Source: Eutypella sp. D-1 (taxonomy: Eukaryota; Ascomycota; Sordariomycetes; Xylariales; Diatrypaceae). Taken from it: DNA of 64,000 nt. Under the pieces are notes generated by a model. The model was not told where the DNA came from and ran no database searches. It worked only from the letters and a program-made list of their open reading frames with translations. The position numbers and the translations under genes were made by a program. The stretch lies in NCBI GenBank assembly GCA_023313575.1, contig JAJTTP010000008.1, positions 1,426,001 through 1,490,000 on the forward strand, written 5' to 3'. This document shows positions 12,332 to 24,125 of this stretch, piece after piece (position 1 is the stretch's first letter; each line of letters opens with the position of its first letter).

Positions 12332-12905
12332 GTTGGGGGAAAGGGGTGCGGTGGGCGGCCATCTGGGGTTTTGAACATAGGACGAATGACGTTTGGGGCT
12401 GCGCTGCTACGTTGGAACTCGGCGATTGTACCATAGAAGAAGGGGAGAGAGAAGAAAAAGCCGACGCTTTCGTCGTTAAATCGCTTCACCGTGTTACTAT
12501 GTACATTATCAACAACATTAGGCTCGCTTGCTTGCTTGCCTGCCTGCCTACATGTCGCAACCACGCTCGACATCAGTGTCTAGTCAAGGGGGTCCAATGG
12601 TTTCTCTTGAACACTCTCACGATGGAGGTCTCTATTGAAGAATACAAAACACCTCTGAGTTCACAAGTTTTGATATCAACTTGGAGAGAAAAAAAAAGGA
12701 CAAAATATGTCAAGTCATTTGGTATTTCCCGATCCATTAGTTCTACATGAGAGGCTGTAAGACAAAGATAAGACAAAAGGCCAGACAAGATGAAAACGAT
12801 AACAGGTCAGCTATTAAAAAAAAAAAGAAAGGAACAGGAAAAGGACTATGCAACGCGAAACTCCCGGAGAAAGAAAAAAAAGAGGAATAAGCTAGGAAAG
12901 CCCGA
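12332..12905. other. Convergent intergenic region
   Basis: This spacer of 574 bp separates the 3' ends of uS15m and VMA6. It has GCTTGCTTGCC-type repeats near 12525-12550 and A-rich runs toward 12860. No gene or RNA signature was seen. Confidence 0.5.
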
Positions 12906-14180
12906 TCAAAAAACGCTGATGTAGTTGCCGATTCGCTCCTTCTGGTTCTGCGCTATGCACTCGGCGATCCACGTGATGTTCCGGATTTCCTACATGAAGT
13001 TACGGGCTGGTTAGTTATTTCTTCCGGGCTACCCCTGAAGGCACACGCTACTGGAAACCGTGGTAGAGGAAGGGGTTGGGAGTTTGAGATTTGGGGGCCT
13101 TACCTGTTCCCTTAGCTTGACCCACGCGTAGACGATGGCGAGGCCGAACTGCCGCGTAAAGGCGTTTTTGGAGATCTCCATCTCCTTCTGGTAGAACATG
13201 TCCTCGAGGCTCCGCTCGTTGGCGCCGGACCCGCCGGCCATGTTGCCCGGGCCGGAGGGCCCCCCGCCGAGCCCAGCAGCGTCGAAAAAGCTCTTGTAGT
13301 CAGAGACGCCGTCGACGGCGAGACGGACGCCCTCGAAGTCGTCGGCGCGCGACAGCATCAGGGTGCCCTCGGGATAGAGGCGGCCGAAGGCCGGGTAGAG
13401 CTTCTTGCGGTCGGCCTTGGAGAGCTCGGTGCCGAAGGAGTTGAGGGTGATGTTGATGGCGCGGCGGTCGGCCTCGAACTCGAGGATCTCGCTCATGACC
13501 TCCGCGGTCGGCGTGCCGGCCATGTCCGGGTGCGTGTTGACGAACGAGTGGAAGTCCTCGAGGTAGTTCTTATACAGCGTGTTGCGGACGATCTCGATGT
13601 TGAGCTCGTCGAGGTCCTGGTGGCTCAGGCTGCCCTTGAAGTACGGGGCTAGCGGCGTCTCGATCAGGACGCTGTTGTACAGCTCCTCGATGTTGGTCGC
13701 GACGCACAGCACGGGCATCGTCTCGAACCAGCCCAGCGGATGGCACCGCTCCAGCAGCTCGCGCGTGTCCCGCTCGTGCAGCGTGCCCGTGATGAGCAGC
13801 GCCACGTTATCGATCATGTAGCCGTAGGTGACGTAGTCGAGGAAGCGAGCCAGCGAGCCGACGGCGTTGGCGCGCACGTAGCGGAACTCGGACACGAGCT
13901 TGTCGGTCGTCTTGGTCGCCAGGCTGGCGGTGGATGGGTTCGGGGGTAAGGAGGCCAGGAAGTCGCCGTAGGCCGGGCCGAGCTGGAGTTTCAGGTCGTC
14001 GATGGTCTCGCATTGTGTCAGATTGCTGTAGTTCGCGCCGGTGAGGAGGCCGTTCCGGTAGCCCCGAACGATGCCCTCGATGTAGCTATTCTCAGGGGGT
14101 TAGCGGGAGGTGTTCAGTTACCCGGGCTATTTAGATATGTAGACGTACCCATTGTTCACATTGAAGTAGAGGCCCTCCAT
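12906..14180 (-). CDS. VMA6: V-type H+-ATPase subunit d
   Basis: Minus-strand exons 14180-14149, 14085-13104 and 12989-12906 give 365 residues, matching fungal Vma6 length. The N-terminus MEGLYFNVNNGYIEGIVRGYR and the later segments DYVTYGYMIDNVALLITGTLH, CHPLGWFETM and YPEGTLMLSRADD are characteristic. The C-terminus is NITWIAECIAQNQKERIGNY. Subunit d caps the V0 c-ring on the cytosolic side and couples it to the central stalk of V1, which is needed to acidify vacuoles and other organelles. The acceptor choice for exon 2 (AATAG before CTACATCGAG) follows from phase; the nearer AG would break the frame. Residues 225-245 carry a Gly-rich loop (GLGGGPSGPGNMAGGSG). The gene is divergent from NOP58. 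Confidence 0.96.
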
Positions 14181-14853
14181 CTTGGGCAGGCAGGTGTAGT
14201 TTGTAGTTTCTGAATCCTTGATTTTATATGGTGATGGAGAAAGTCGGGGTTATCGAGATAAGTGGTGGTGTAGGTTGGTGGTGTTGATGATGTATCAGTA
14301 GGACAGCAGGACTGGTAGCCGTGCATGAAGTCCACACTACTGTACTCACTGTAGTAGCCCAGCAGCAGCAGCTACGTAACGCGGGAGTTACATTTAAGGT
14401 GTAGATTACCTAGTTAGGCTTAAACTCAAACCTAACCCCGTTCATCTTGGTCAATCTTGGTCGGAGCTTTTGAAAAAATTGAGCTATGCTTAAGAAGGAC
14501 TAGCTTCATATCTACATATGTACCTTCAAAGCTCTAAAGTTCTTATCAGCTTATCAATTAAATCCAGCCAATCCCGAATTTTTCCCAGTACCTGTCCGGC
14601 TCCGCCCAGCAAGAAAAAAAATTGTTTGCAACTCTGAACTTTCCGTTCTCTTAATAACTTTATCTGCCCGTAGCAGCTGATTTTCACTAAGTAAGAGAGA
14701 AGGGCCTTCGAAAAACTACCAGCAGAACCTTCCAATTCCCACACCTTCAATCACTATCACCAACCACAACGCCCTCATTACGACATAGTTTCAACGGAAG
14801 GAAGCTGCGCAGGATATTTAGAATTAATTCTGCATTCGTAATTTCCTGCGAAA
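14181..14853. promoter_or_regulatory. Divergent promoter region between VMA6 and NOP58
   Basis: This spacer of 673 bp lies between two outward-facing genes. It contains a GGTGGTGTAGGTTGGTGGTG stretch near 14260-14285 (5' leader of VMA6) and a repeated CATCTTGGTCAATCTTGGTC near 14443-14462. No known factor site could be assigned. Confidence 0.5.
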
Positions 14854-17203
14854 ATGCCCCTCTTCGTTCTCGCGGAGACGCCCGCGGGGTGAGTCGCATC
14901 CTCTCCCATCTGGTTTCTCTTTTCTCCAACCTCCTTTGCAACCTTGAATAGGTGAAACTCAATCGCATGAATACTGACAACGCGGTTTTTTATTCAGTTA
15001 CGGCTTGTTTAAGGCCAAAGACAAGAAACTCTTATCACGAGATGATATCGCTTCACAGCTCAATGGCGCCGACGCCATTAACTCTATGTAAGTAAACTTG
15101 TTAACCCATATTTCACCTCGTTAACCTCCCACTCCACGCGCCGCACTGCAACTGCAACCAATATCGCGTCAAGATAGCATGGGAAAACAACCTGGGACAT
15201 TTCTACCAGCGATTGATTGACTAATTCCCATTCATCATCATAGGCTTTCCCTCAAGAAGATGGTCAAGTTCGAGGACTCTGCCCAAGCTCTTGCGGAATA
15301 CAGCTCTTTAACAGAGGGCAAAGTCACCCCCATGCTTCAGCAGCTATTGGATGACATAAAGGAGGAGCGGAAAGCATCCCTCGCTGTTGCCGACCCTAAG
15401 CTTGGTGCCGCCATCAACGTTCTTCCCCAGCTCAGCATCTCCCCCGTCTCCGATTCTTCAACCAATGAGGTCTTCCGCGCCATCAAGACCTACCTCCCCG
15501 AGCTCTTCCCCGAGTTGGACCAGAACTACCTAGGCAACATGGCCCTGGCTCTGTCCCACTCTATCTCTCGTCACAAGCTCAAGTTCTCCCCCGACAAGGT
15601 CGATGTCATGATTGTCCAAGCTATTAAGCTGCTTGATGACCTAGACAAGGAGCTGAACAACTATGCCATGCGTGTGAAGGAGTGGTACGGCTGGCATTTC
15701 CCTGAGCTGGACCGCATCGTCAACGACAACCTCGCCTACGCCCGCATCATTCTCGCCATGGGCACGCGAGAAAACGCCGCCACCGCTGACCTTTCCGAGA
15801 TTCTTCCTGACGACATCGAAGCCCGTCTCAAGGCCGGTGCTGAAGTCAGTATGGGTACTGAGATCACTGACATCGACTTGGAGAACATCAAGTTGCTTGC
15901 CGAGCAGGTCATTAGTTTTACCGAGTACCGCCAACAACTGTCCCAGTATCTTTCGTCGCGGATGAAGGCTATTGCCCCTAATCTGACCGAGATTCTGGGT
16001 GAATTGGTCGGCGCGCGTCTCATCGCCCACACGGGTTCTCTGATGAAGTTGGCCAAGAGCCCCGGTAGCACGATCCAAATTCTAGGAGCTGAGAAAGCCC
16101 TCTTCAGAGCTCTCAAGACCAAGCATGACACGCCCAAGTATGGTCTCATCTACCACTCGTCCCTGGTTGGACAGGCGACTGGCAAGAATAAGGGCAAGAT
16201 CGCCCGTATGCTTTCCGCCAAGACTGCTCTGTGTCTACGTGTCGATGCCCTCTCCGAACTGAACGCCGAAGGTATGGATGGCGAAGATATCAATGTTGAT
16301 GATGATGAGAGGGCCGAGATGGGTATCCGATTACGCGCCGGGCTGGAGGACAAGCTACGAAAGCTCGAAGGCAGACCCCTGATATCAAAGGGCACCAAGA
16401 TCGCACCCAACGGTACTGCACCTTCCAAGTTCGAGGTCAAGACCTCCCGGAATTACAACGCCGATGCCGATGCTCCTGTCGCCGATTCCAAGAAGACGTC
16501 GAAACCTCTGATCCAGGAGGTCGAGGACACCCCCATGGCAGATGCCGAGAGTGAAGAGGAGGAAGAGGAAGAGGACGCCGAGATGGACGGCACAGAGAAT
16601 GGTAAAGTCACCTCATCCTCCTTCCCACCTCGTTCCCCTACTATTTCCACGGTTTCCGACGACACGGAGTCTATTCCCGAGTCTCCGGAACACTGGCAAT
16701 CTGAGATTGTCGGGGCTACGCTGAAAGCCAAGAAAGCTCGCAAGAAGGAGCGGCATTTGAGAAACCTGGCTTTGGCTGACGAGCGTGCAGCGAAACGCAA
16801 GGAGAGGAAGGAAAAGGAGGCACGCAGAATCGCCCGAGAAGAGAAGCGTGTCGCCAAGAAGGAACAGGAGAAGCGCAGAGCTTCCCGCGGAGACGGAGAC
16901 GCTGAAGCCGCACCCGCCGCACCCGCTCAGTTGTCCGAGGCCGACTACGCGCGTCTAGCCGAGGAGGCGGGCATCTCAGTCACCAAGTTCAAGCGCAAGT
17001 ACGAGCGTGGCGATATCAAGCTGGATGGCGGAGCGCCCCAAGTCATCAGCAAGAAGGAGCTGAAGAAGCAGCGAAAGGAAGAGGCAAAGAAGGCCGCGGC
17101 CGCGGAAGAAGATGCGTCCTCGAGCAAGAAGCGGAAGCACGCCGACGAGGAGACGACAGAGAAGAAGAGCAAGAAGAAGTCGAAGAAGGACAAGTCCGCA
17201 TAA
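14854..17203 (+). CDS. NOP58: Box C/D snoRNP core protein Nop58
   Basis: Exons 14854-14888, 14998-15087 and 15244-17203 give 694 residues. The N-terminal NOP5NT domain ([17 protein letters not shown]) is followed by the coiled-coil/NOSIC segment and the Nop domain (residues about 200-420), with [29 protein letters not shown] and [11 protein letters not shown]. These are the snoRNA- and 15.5K-contacting parts of the family. The C-terminus holds acidic runs, then long Lys/Arg/Glu-rich helices and a terminal [13 protein letters not shown] tail, as in nucleolar KKE/D proteins. It guides 2'-O-methylation of rRNA together with fibrillarin, Nop56 and Snu13 in the nucleolus. It looks about 100 residues longer than I would expect for fungal Nop58 (near 580-600), because of a Ser/Pro-rich insert and an extra basic helix after the acidic run. 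Confidence 0.96.
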
Positions 17204-17670
17204 GAAGAAACGCGCGCTCACGTCTACCTCGGGGCGTTGTATCCCTTCGATCTCGACCCCCTACTCTGTACCATACGCATCTTTTTTGCAATGTGTCTTC
17301 CGCCCGGGCGTCGTTTCTTACGAATTTGCGAGAGAGAGAGAGAGAGACTAAAAAAAAGCCTATCTATTTGGCTGGGTCGGCTGGCTGGTGGCGTTCCGGA
17401 ATATGTGGCATACCAACACGGCGTTGTTGTCTTTCTTCTTTTTGTACTTGTTCTTGCTCTTGTCCCTGTTCTTCCACATGATGCTGCGGATCTTGGCTTC
17501 TCTTGTATGTCCATCTGATCTGATCTGTCTGCCTGTCTGTGTGTGTATCTTGGGCTGTTTGTTGTCTTGTCGTTACGTCGATAGCCTAAATAATTATCGC
17601 GCTAGGGAGAGGAGACCAAATATGAATGAATAATCCTTGCTGATTAGTTGGTTCGATATGTGCTTCACTA

Positions 17671-17741
17671 CTGCTTTGCTCTGCTCTGCTCTGCTCTGCT
17701 CTGCTTTGCTCTGCTCTGCTCTGCTCTGCTCTGCTCTGCTC
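17671..17741. repeat. TGCTC pentanucleotide array 1
   Basis: About 14 tandem copies of the 5-base unit TGCTC, with two TTGCT variants, lie in the 3' flank of NOP58. A second array of the same unit lies about 200 bp downstream. Confidence 0.9.
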
Positions 17742-17940
17742 ATGCTAACGGGGAATTTAAGGGGCATGTGCTTGCTTGGTTGTTTTGAGGGGTTGGTGGT
17801 GGTTGTGATGATAGAATACGCGTATATATGTATGTACGTGACTATGACCGAGAATCGATACTATCATATCATATCACATCATCAATACTCAGTACGAAGT
17901 ACCCTCGTGGCATAAAACCGCACCGCGCCGCGCATGCTAG

Positions 17941-17986
17941 CTCTGCTCTGCTCTGCTCTGCTCTGCTCTGCTCTGCTCTGCTCTGT
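17941..17986. repeat. TGCTC pentanucleotide array 2
   Basis: About nine uninterrupted copies of the same 5-base unit as in the array at 17671. The sequence between the two arrays is unrelated, so this looks like a second expansion or a split array. Confidence 0.9.
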
Positions 17987-19640
17987 GCGAAGTGACTCGA
18001 TGCTCGATGCTTGCTCAGCTCGTAGCTAGATAGATGGATACGAGGCGGCGCAGCAGCGCGGATACAGTAGGTGAGTATGGTAGGTTCTTTTCTGTGATAA
18101 AGTAGGGAGGGAGTGGATGAGTGGGTAGGTGTGTGTTGGGCGTGTACTGCGTACGTACGTGTATGCAGGATTACTTTTACGTTTTACCCGCCCAGACGCC
18201 TCGCCTGGCCTGGCCTCGCATTGCCGGCTCTGCGCTTCCTTTTTTTTTCTACCTGCATCTTCACTTTCATCTCTTCCACCTTCCATCTCCCAAGATGCAG
18301 ACACGCCGGCAAGCTAGCGGTCACGTAGACGCGGCACCCGGGGTGTTGGGTTGGGAGGGGAGGGGAGGCCCTGGTGGGGATTTCGCCGGAGTATTTTTGT
18401 CCGCAATGACTCTGGTCAGACTATGCTATGCGTCTTATGCTATGGGTTGGGTTGGTCGTTTGTCTACTCCGGTATTGCTATTTATCACGACTGTGGCTTC
18501 GGCTGTGGTTACGGCTTCGAGAATCGTGATGGGCTTACGTGTCTACGTACCTATGTGTCTATGTGTCTAGGTATATAATATGTGGTTGTGTTATGGGTTA
18601 TGTATGCCGTGAACCGTAAACTCAGTAGTTCTAGTTGCCTAAGCAAAGAAGTAGAAGAATCTCTAGCAACCCCCTTCCCCCTCACCGTCCGTCTCTCGTA
18701 CGTATTTACGTACTTACCCTTCGACGTACACAGCACGCTCAATAATCTAAGTAAACTAGGTGTGATCTCTTTTCTTCTCATATTATTTTTTATACTAATA
18801 TTTTTCTGTTTCTTTTTTTGGGAGGCAGCGGGACTCTTCACTCTTAGTCGAAGGCTCCCCCTCCGCCCCCATCTTATCTCCTATCCCTGACCTTCCTTCC
18901 CTCTTTTCCATTCCCTTTTTCTGTTTGGAAGACACCAGCCAGCAAGCAAGCTATGAATGTGATCATGATCTATGATTCTCCCTCCTCCTTTTATGCATGC
19001 ATGCATGCATACATACATGCAAACGAGGGTCCCCGCATTCCTCCTTTTTTTTACTTTCAGATGTTAGTCTGTCTAGTTCTTCTCTTTTCCGTCTTATTCT
19101 TATTTTCCCCCCTCGGGGTTCCTCCTCTCGTGTACGGGATATATGTAGGACAACGGCGTAAAAGGGGGGCAGGCAGAATCCAACCCGCTCTCTCTCTCTC
19201 CCTAACTCGCCATCCTTTCCACCTGTCATCATTCTAATTCCTGAGACGGGTATATGTTTCCTATTCCTATCCCGAATTTTTCTGACGTTCGTGCTCACGT
19301 AATAAGAAAGATCGAGATCGAAAGGAAAGAAGAAAAAAAGAGGAAGAACAAGAAAGAAAAAGGGAAAGGTTTTGTGCGGGAAGGAAGGGCTCATATTCGA
19401 AATGCAACGCCTGCTAATGCACCAAACCAAAAAAACCGAACCCCAACAACCCCCATTCCAGATTTTTCCTTTTTTTCCATTGCCATTTCCATGTTGCGAT
19501 TCAGTTCCGTTCCAGGTTCCGTTACAAACGTTGTAATTGAATCCGCCCGCTTCCTGAACAAACATGGGACGGGGGAAAAAAAAAGGGGGGGGGGGTTGGA
19601 AAGGTTCAAAAAATAATAATAAAAGGAGGATTTTTGTTTT

Positions 19641-19713
19641 TGCCATGCCATGCCAATGTCATAACCATAACCATGCCATGCCATGCCGTGCCTGCCGTGC
19701 CGTGCTGTGCCGT
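19641..19713. repeat. Degenerate CCATG / GCCGT pentanucleotide repeat
   Basis: Runs of CCATG pass into runs of GCCGT through ATAACC-type interruptions. The two words look like variants of one 5-base unit that have diverged in blocks. The repeat is non-coding. Confidence 0.75.
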
Positions 19714-20032
19714 AAAATAACCAGACCCGCAAAATTGATTCCACCCCTCCCTACCTTGTCCTTTTTTTTTACTTTTCCCCGTCTGCCTTCCCCCCTTCTC
19801 TCGGTCTTATTCGTACACGCCGTGGAAACTCATCAGTGGAGCTCAAAGTGCGAACGCATTCCGCTTAATCATCCTCCCCCTCCTCCCCCCTCAGTATCGT
19901 GAAGTGGCCAACTCCATTGGTCAGGACATCATTCAACGGCTCCGGACGGTCGTGGGTCGCGGGGCGTTGTCGTTCAGCAGCTGAACGCAAAGCAGCACGA
20001 GGGATCTGGGGCCGACGGGTTGGGGGAGTGTT

Positions 20033-21804
20033 CTACGACTCCTCATTTCGCCGTCCGCCACGACCCCCCTGTCCGCCGCGGCCACGGCCACGTCCCCGGC
20101 CCTCGCCGCCGTAGCTGCCGCGACCCCGGTAGCCGCGTCCCCGACCTCGCCAGCCGCCGTGGCTTCCCTCCCGGTCATGACCGCGCGGTCGGTTGCGCTG
20201 GACCTGGTGGAATCCATCGTTGGCGTCGGTGGGAGCAGGGTTAGTCTAGACTGTGAGTTAGTAACTTTGGTTAGGAGTATGGTGGGGTTTATCTGATGAA
20301 GCACTGACCTGGGGCTGGTGGTCCGGCTGGTCATCCGCCCATGACTGAACGTTGCTTGCCTCTGCCGGAGTTGCCGTTAAGCCAGTCTCGGTCTCCGTAG
20401 GGTTACGAGGGACTTCAACCCAGCCCTCCTGCGATGCACTGAGATCGTTGTTGGCTGAGTCCCATTGGCTCTCCGCGGCAGCGTTGGCAGCGGTGTCGGA
20501 AACGCCTGCGTTCGCTACAGGTGCAGCTTCCGGGGTGGGTTCGGTGTGACCGTTGGTCAAGGGGGCAGTCTCGCCGGCGGCATCAATCTCGGTCAAAGCG
20601 GCGTGGGCGACGGTGGGATCGGTGCCAATAGGTGCGGTGGTTTCGGCGGTTGCTTCTGTAGCCTCGACGGCTTCGGTGGTCTCGGGGGCAGCGTCTGCAG
20701 TTACGAAAGTGCTGACATGTGCCACAGATGCGGCCTTCACCTGGGCAACTGTCGTAAAGTTAGCTTACGCCTAAGGCGGAACAGGGGTTATATATTCGGG
20801 GCCACATACAAGTCGTCTGAAGCTCCTCGCCGTTGACGTTCTGGGTCTTCTCCTCGGAACTCTCAATGAGCTTCAGCATAGTCGAGACAGCATGCTCGTC
20901 GCCGGAATAGACGTTAAGCAAGACACCCTCCAGGGCCATGTTCTCGTCAAGTCCTGCATCGGCCTCCTCCGACCTTCGGGCGGCGGCCAGACGCAGGAAC
21001 TGGGAAAGAACCAGCAGGCCGTCATGCAGAGTCTTCTTAGCATCGGCAGCAGCCTTCTCCTTCACGTCGTTGATAGCGTCGGCCTTCTCATTCTCGTATT
21101 TCTCTGCCAGTGTCTTCTCGAGGGTGGCCTTCTCGGTAGCGAGGCGTGTCCGGTACTCCTCGTCGACCTTCTTGTACTGGGCGATCTGCTCCTCGATCTG
21201 GGCGAGCTGGGCCTCGAGTTGGGGCTTCTTGAGACGCTGGGCTCTCTGATCGGGGTTGATGAGCTTGAGCCGGACGAGCTCGTCAAGGGACTTGTCCTTG
21301 TGCTCGGAGACTATAGAGTCGGTTCGGGAGGCGTTGGACTAGGAAAAGGGTCAGTCGTCGAACAGCAGCAACCTTGAAGTAACCTTGAAGTAACCTATGG
21401 GGTAACCTATGGGGTAACCTATGAGGGGGGGTTCGGGGTAACTCACGATTTTCTTGTTCAAGTTACGGATGTTCCTACAAGCATAGCCAGTTAGCCCAGC
21501 TCCAGCAAGATCAAAGGATAATATCAAAAGAATATGCGGGGTAGAGAACCCAACATCATGAAAAAGGAAGGGAATCAATTCCAGGGCTATCTATGACTTA
21601 CTTCGCAAGCTCTCGGATGTAGGGACTCTCGCTATTATCATCCTGGCCGTTGTACGCACCAGTAACAGAAGAAGTCTTCTCGGTAGCGGGAGAATTCGAA
21701 GGGGCAGGGGACTCGACTCTGGACTCGACCTTGGCAGCCTTCTTCTTCTTTGCAGACTTGGACTCAGTCTGGGCGGGGGGGTTCTGAACAGCAGCAGAAG
21801 GCAT
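20033..21804 (-). CDS. YAG7-like coiled-coil protein with RGG tail
   Basis: Five minus-strand exons (21804-21602, 21474-21447, 21338-20810, 20748-20309, 20245-20033) give 470 residues with all junctions in phase. The N-terminus has a Lys-rich patch (SKSAKKKKAAK). A conserved-looking helix follows, running from SPYIRELAKNIRNLNKKI through KDKSLDELVRLKLINPDQRA. Residues about 110-170 form a Glu/Lys-rich coiled coil. The middle is Thr/Ala/Glu-rich and disordered. The C-terminus is an RGG box (WRGRGRGYRGRG and GRGRGRGGQGGRGG), a feature of RNA-binding proteins. I believe this matches the fungal YAG7-like family, whose molecular function is not established; that assignment rests on memory of the helix. 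The RGG tail suggests an RNA or ribosome partner. Intron 2 carries a tandem repeat. Confidence 0.8.
21370..21427. repeat. Tandem 11-12-bp repeat inside intron 2 of the YAG7-like gene
   Basis: Two copies of AACCTTGAAGT are followed directly by three copies of AACCTATGGGGT (the last one altered). They fill more than half of a 108-nt intron (21339-21446). Confidence 0.9.
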
Positions 21805-23501
21805 GTTTATTTTTTACTTTTTTTCCCTTTTATGGTTTTATCGATGGTGGTGAGTGTTCTAGGGTAAAGCGAGAGAGTGAGAGGTGGTCGCGTGTGGTAT
21901 GGGATTTTGAAAAATTATGATACAACCGAAAACGGATATGGGGTGGGAGGTGGGGGCAGAGAGGGTGTCTTCGTTTGCACTCCTTGCCAAAAAAAAAAAA
22001 AAAATCGGAATGCTCGAGAAATCAAGATCAAGAATCAAGGGCAAAAAGAAAATATGCAGCTTGAAATACTTGAAAATAACTGTCTGTCTTCTAGGGTTTT
22101 AGAGATATAAAGATGGAGAAGTAGTAGGTCTATGTGCGTATGGGTGTGTGTGTGTGTGCAAGTGTGCAAGTAAGTGTGTATACGTAGGTGGATGGTTAGA
22201 GGTTTTAGGATGCAAGATGATGATAAGTTTTGTTTACTGCAAAGATGTAACGGGAGTGGAAAAAAAGTGTGGGAGAAAAAGTGACGATGTGCCCCCCCAA
22301 TGCCCCCCCCAAGTACCCCCTCCAAAAGAACCGCCTTAGGTTGGTTGTTACCACCCACTGGGCTCTAACTATTGGTAACGTCAGTGTGGGTGTACCTCCC
22401 CGGGCCAGTCACACCAAGTGTGTACATGTCGGTAGGTACCTAGGGTAGCCTTGAAGTGCGTTAGAGACCCACTATAGCTACCCAAGTATGTCCAGGTGTA
22501 CTTACCTACCTCAAGGCTGTATGTACTTATATGAACTAGGTACCTACTTTTATTCACGCTGTCGATAGCACTAGACTAGCGTAACGACCTCATCGGGTCA
22601 GGTACCAGCATTTTTAGCGTTGCAATCACAAGTGGAAGGAACTGGAATCCTTCAGCTTGCTGTTCAGTTCGAAGTCGGGAATACAGACAGACATACACAG
22701 ATACATACATACAAGTAGGGCAAACATCACAATCTCGAGGTTTTTTACCTGCCTCCAGCGAAGTATAAAGTCACAAGCAGCAGTATCGTATGTACTCAAT
22801 TATTTGCTTCACATTCAATGTGTATTTTTCTCTCTTTTTACGGTACCTAGATAGGTATCCTGTTGCATATAAGACGGAAACCAGGGGAACCCCAAGGAAG
22901 CCCTCTGTGGCAGGGTTAGATGTATCACAGCCTAGGCTGAAACCCGACCTCGGGGACGGACACCAACAACTACCTACATATAGTAGCGAGGAGGTACCGC
23001 CAGATACAGAGTAGCACCTGCGTATTTCCTCCAAGGCTATCTCCTAATAAGATGCAACTGAAGCGGCATCGTAACCATGGTGTTGTGTCCCCAAGTGTTC
23101 GTTGATATATCGCGGTCGACCAACAAACTAATACAATCCCAATCGTCTTCCTCTCCGCCAGCAGGCCTTCCGACCCCCCACCCCCACCGCAGTATAGCCA
23201 GCTGATGGAAACTGTGTGGTATCTTCAGAGCAAGCAGCACGCCATGTACCTTGCGGAAAGAGGGCAGAAGCAGAGTGAGGCGCCATGATCGCAAATCGTC
23301 GAGCATAATAACGGCGCTTCATGCTGACCTCTGCTCTGGGTACTCCGGAGAACCTCTACTCCCAGAGAACCTGCCCCACTAAGTGTACCGATACACACCA
23401 GCAGGCTGCCAGGTCATACACAATGCCAAATAGCAATAGCGTTTTGTGTACGTGAACAAAGGAGACGCCTCGTCCGTTTGGATCCCATTTCTCTCCACTT
23501 C
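21805..23501. other. Intergenic region upstream of the YAG7-like gene
   Basis: This spacer of 1.7 kb holds the promoter of the YAG7-like gene and the 3' flank of the CENP-W gene. It includes a GT run near 22144-22160 and two exact TAGGTACCTA palindromes (22433-22442 and 22537-22546) within many partial copies. Frames of 60-107 codons here show no domain. Confidence 0.5.
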
Positions 23502-24125
23502 TCATCCCTTGAATTTGCTCAGCGTATCCTAATTCATCCGAGGTCAGTAACTGACAAACAATCTAGGGCCAGGGGGGTTGGAGCTTGCAGCGGTAGGTAG
23601 ATAAACCCCCTAGACTGTCTGGCTTAGACTTACCGGCGTGACCTTCTTGATGCTCTTAGCACTGATGCCTCTCTCGCCGGCCTGCTTGGAATCAATCGCG
23701 GCCTCTCTCATCAGGCTATTAAAGCGCGCCGCCGTCAGTTTTTTTTTCAAATCATTATTAGAGAGAAGAAGAGGGCCCTGAGACGGAGAAGAAGAAGAAG
23801 ACGCGTAGTAATTAGACTAAACCACGCGTTGATTTGGCAATCCGCATAGATACATACGTCTGCATGAAGAGGACATAATCCAAGAACATCTACAGTGGCC
23901 GTCATCGTCAGCAAGCAGAAAGAAAAGAAGAAAAAAAACTATACAGACGCGTTTAAAGACGCGATAAGGGCCAGCGGCGGGGTCTTTCAATCAATGCCCC
24001 CCTAGGGCGAGGATCCAAAAAAAACTCACCATAACATCGACGTTCTTGCTCACGTTGCATTTCGTGTGCGCCTTGACGATCTTCTTGACCGTGGCCCGAG
24101 GGTACATCTTCTGGCCCGGAGCCAT
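23502..24125 (-). CDS. Kinetochore histone-fold protein CENP-W
   Basis: Four small minus-strand exons (24125-24030, 23889-23858, 23715-23634, 23528-23502) splice in phase to 78 residues. The product starts MAPGQKMYPRATVKKIVKAH and continues NVSKNVDVMMFLDYVLFMQT, then LMREAAIDSKQAGERGISAK and SIKKVTPDTLSKFKG. This is a single histone fold, with the basic first helix and loop and the terminal SIKKVT..LSKFKG segment that I associate with CENP-W (yeast Wip1, fission yeast New1). CENP-W pairs with CENP-T to bind DNA at the inner kinetochore. The family call comes from pattern recognition of a short sequence. The alternatives would be another CBF/NF-Y-type histone-fold subunit. The exons of 27 and 32 nt make this gene easy to miss. 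Confidence 0.85.

Larger units (their letters stand above)
17204..20032. other. Repeat-rich convergent intergenic region
   Basis: This 2.8-kb spacer between NOP58 and the YAG7-like gene has no supported gene. It is dominated by simple repeats: a GA run at 17330-17347, two TGCTC pentanucleotide arrays, a GCAT/ACAT run near 18993-19020, a CT run at 19189-19201, and a CCATG/GCCGT pentanucleotide region at 19641-19713. Frames of up to 227 codons on the minus strand at 18963-19646 are low complexity (F, P, K, E and G runs) and not credible genes. Confidence 0.55.

Noticed and set aside
18963..19646. 227-codon minus-strand frame
   Set aside because: It is made of low-complexity F, P, K, E and G runs from repeat DNA.
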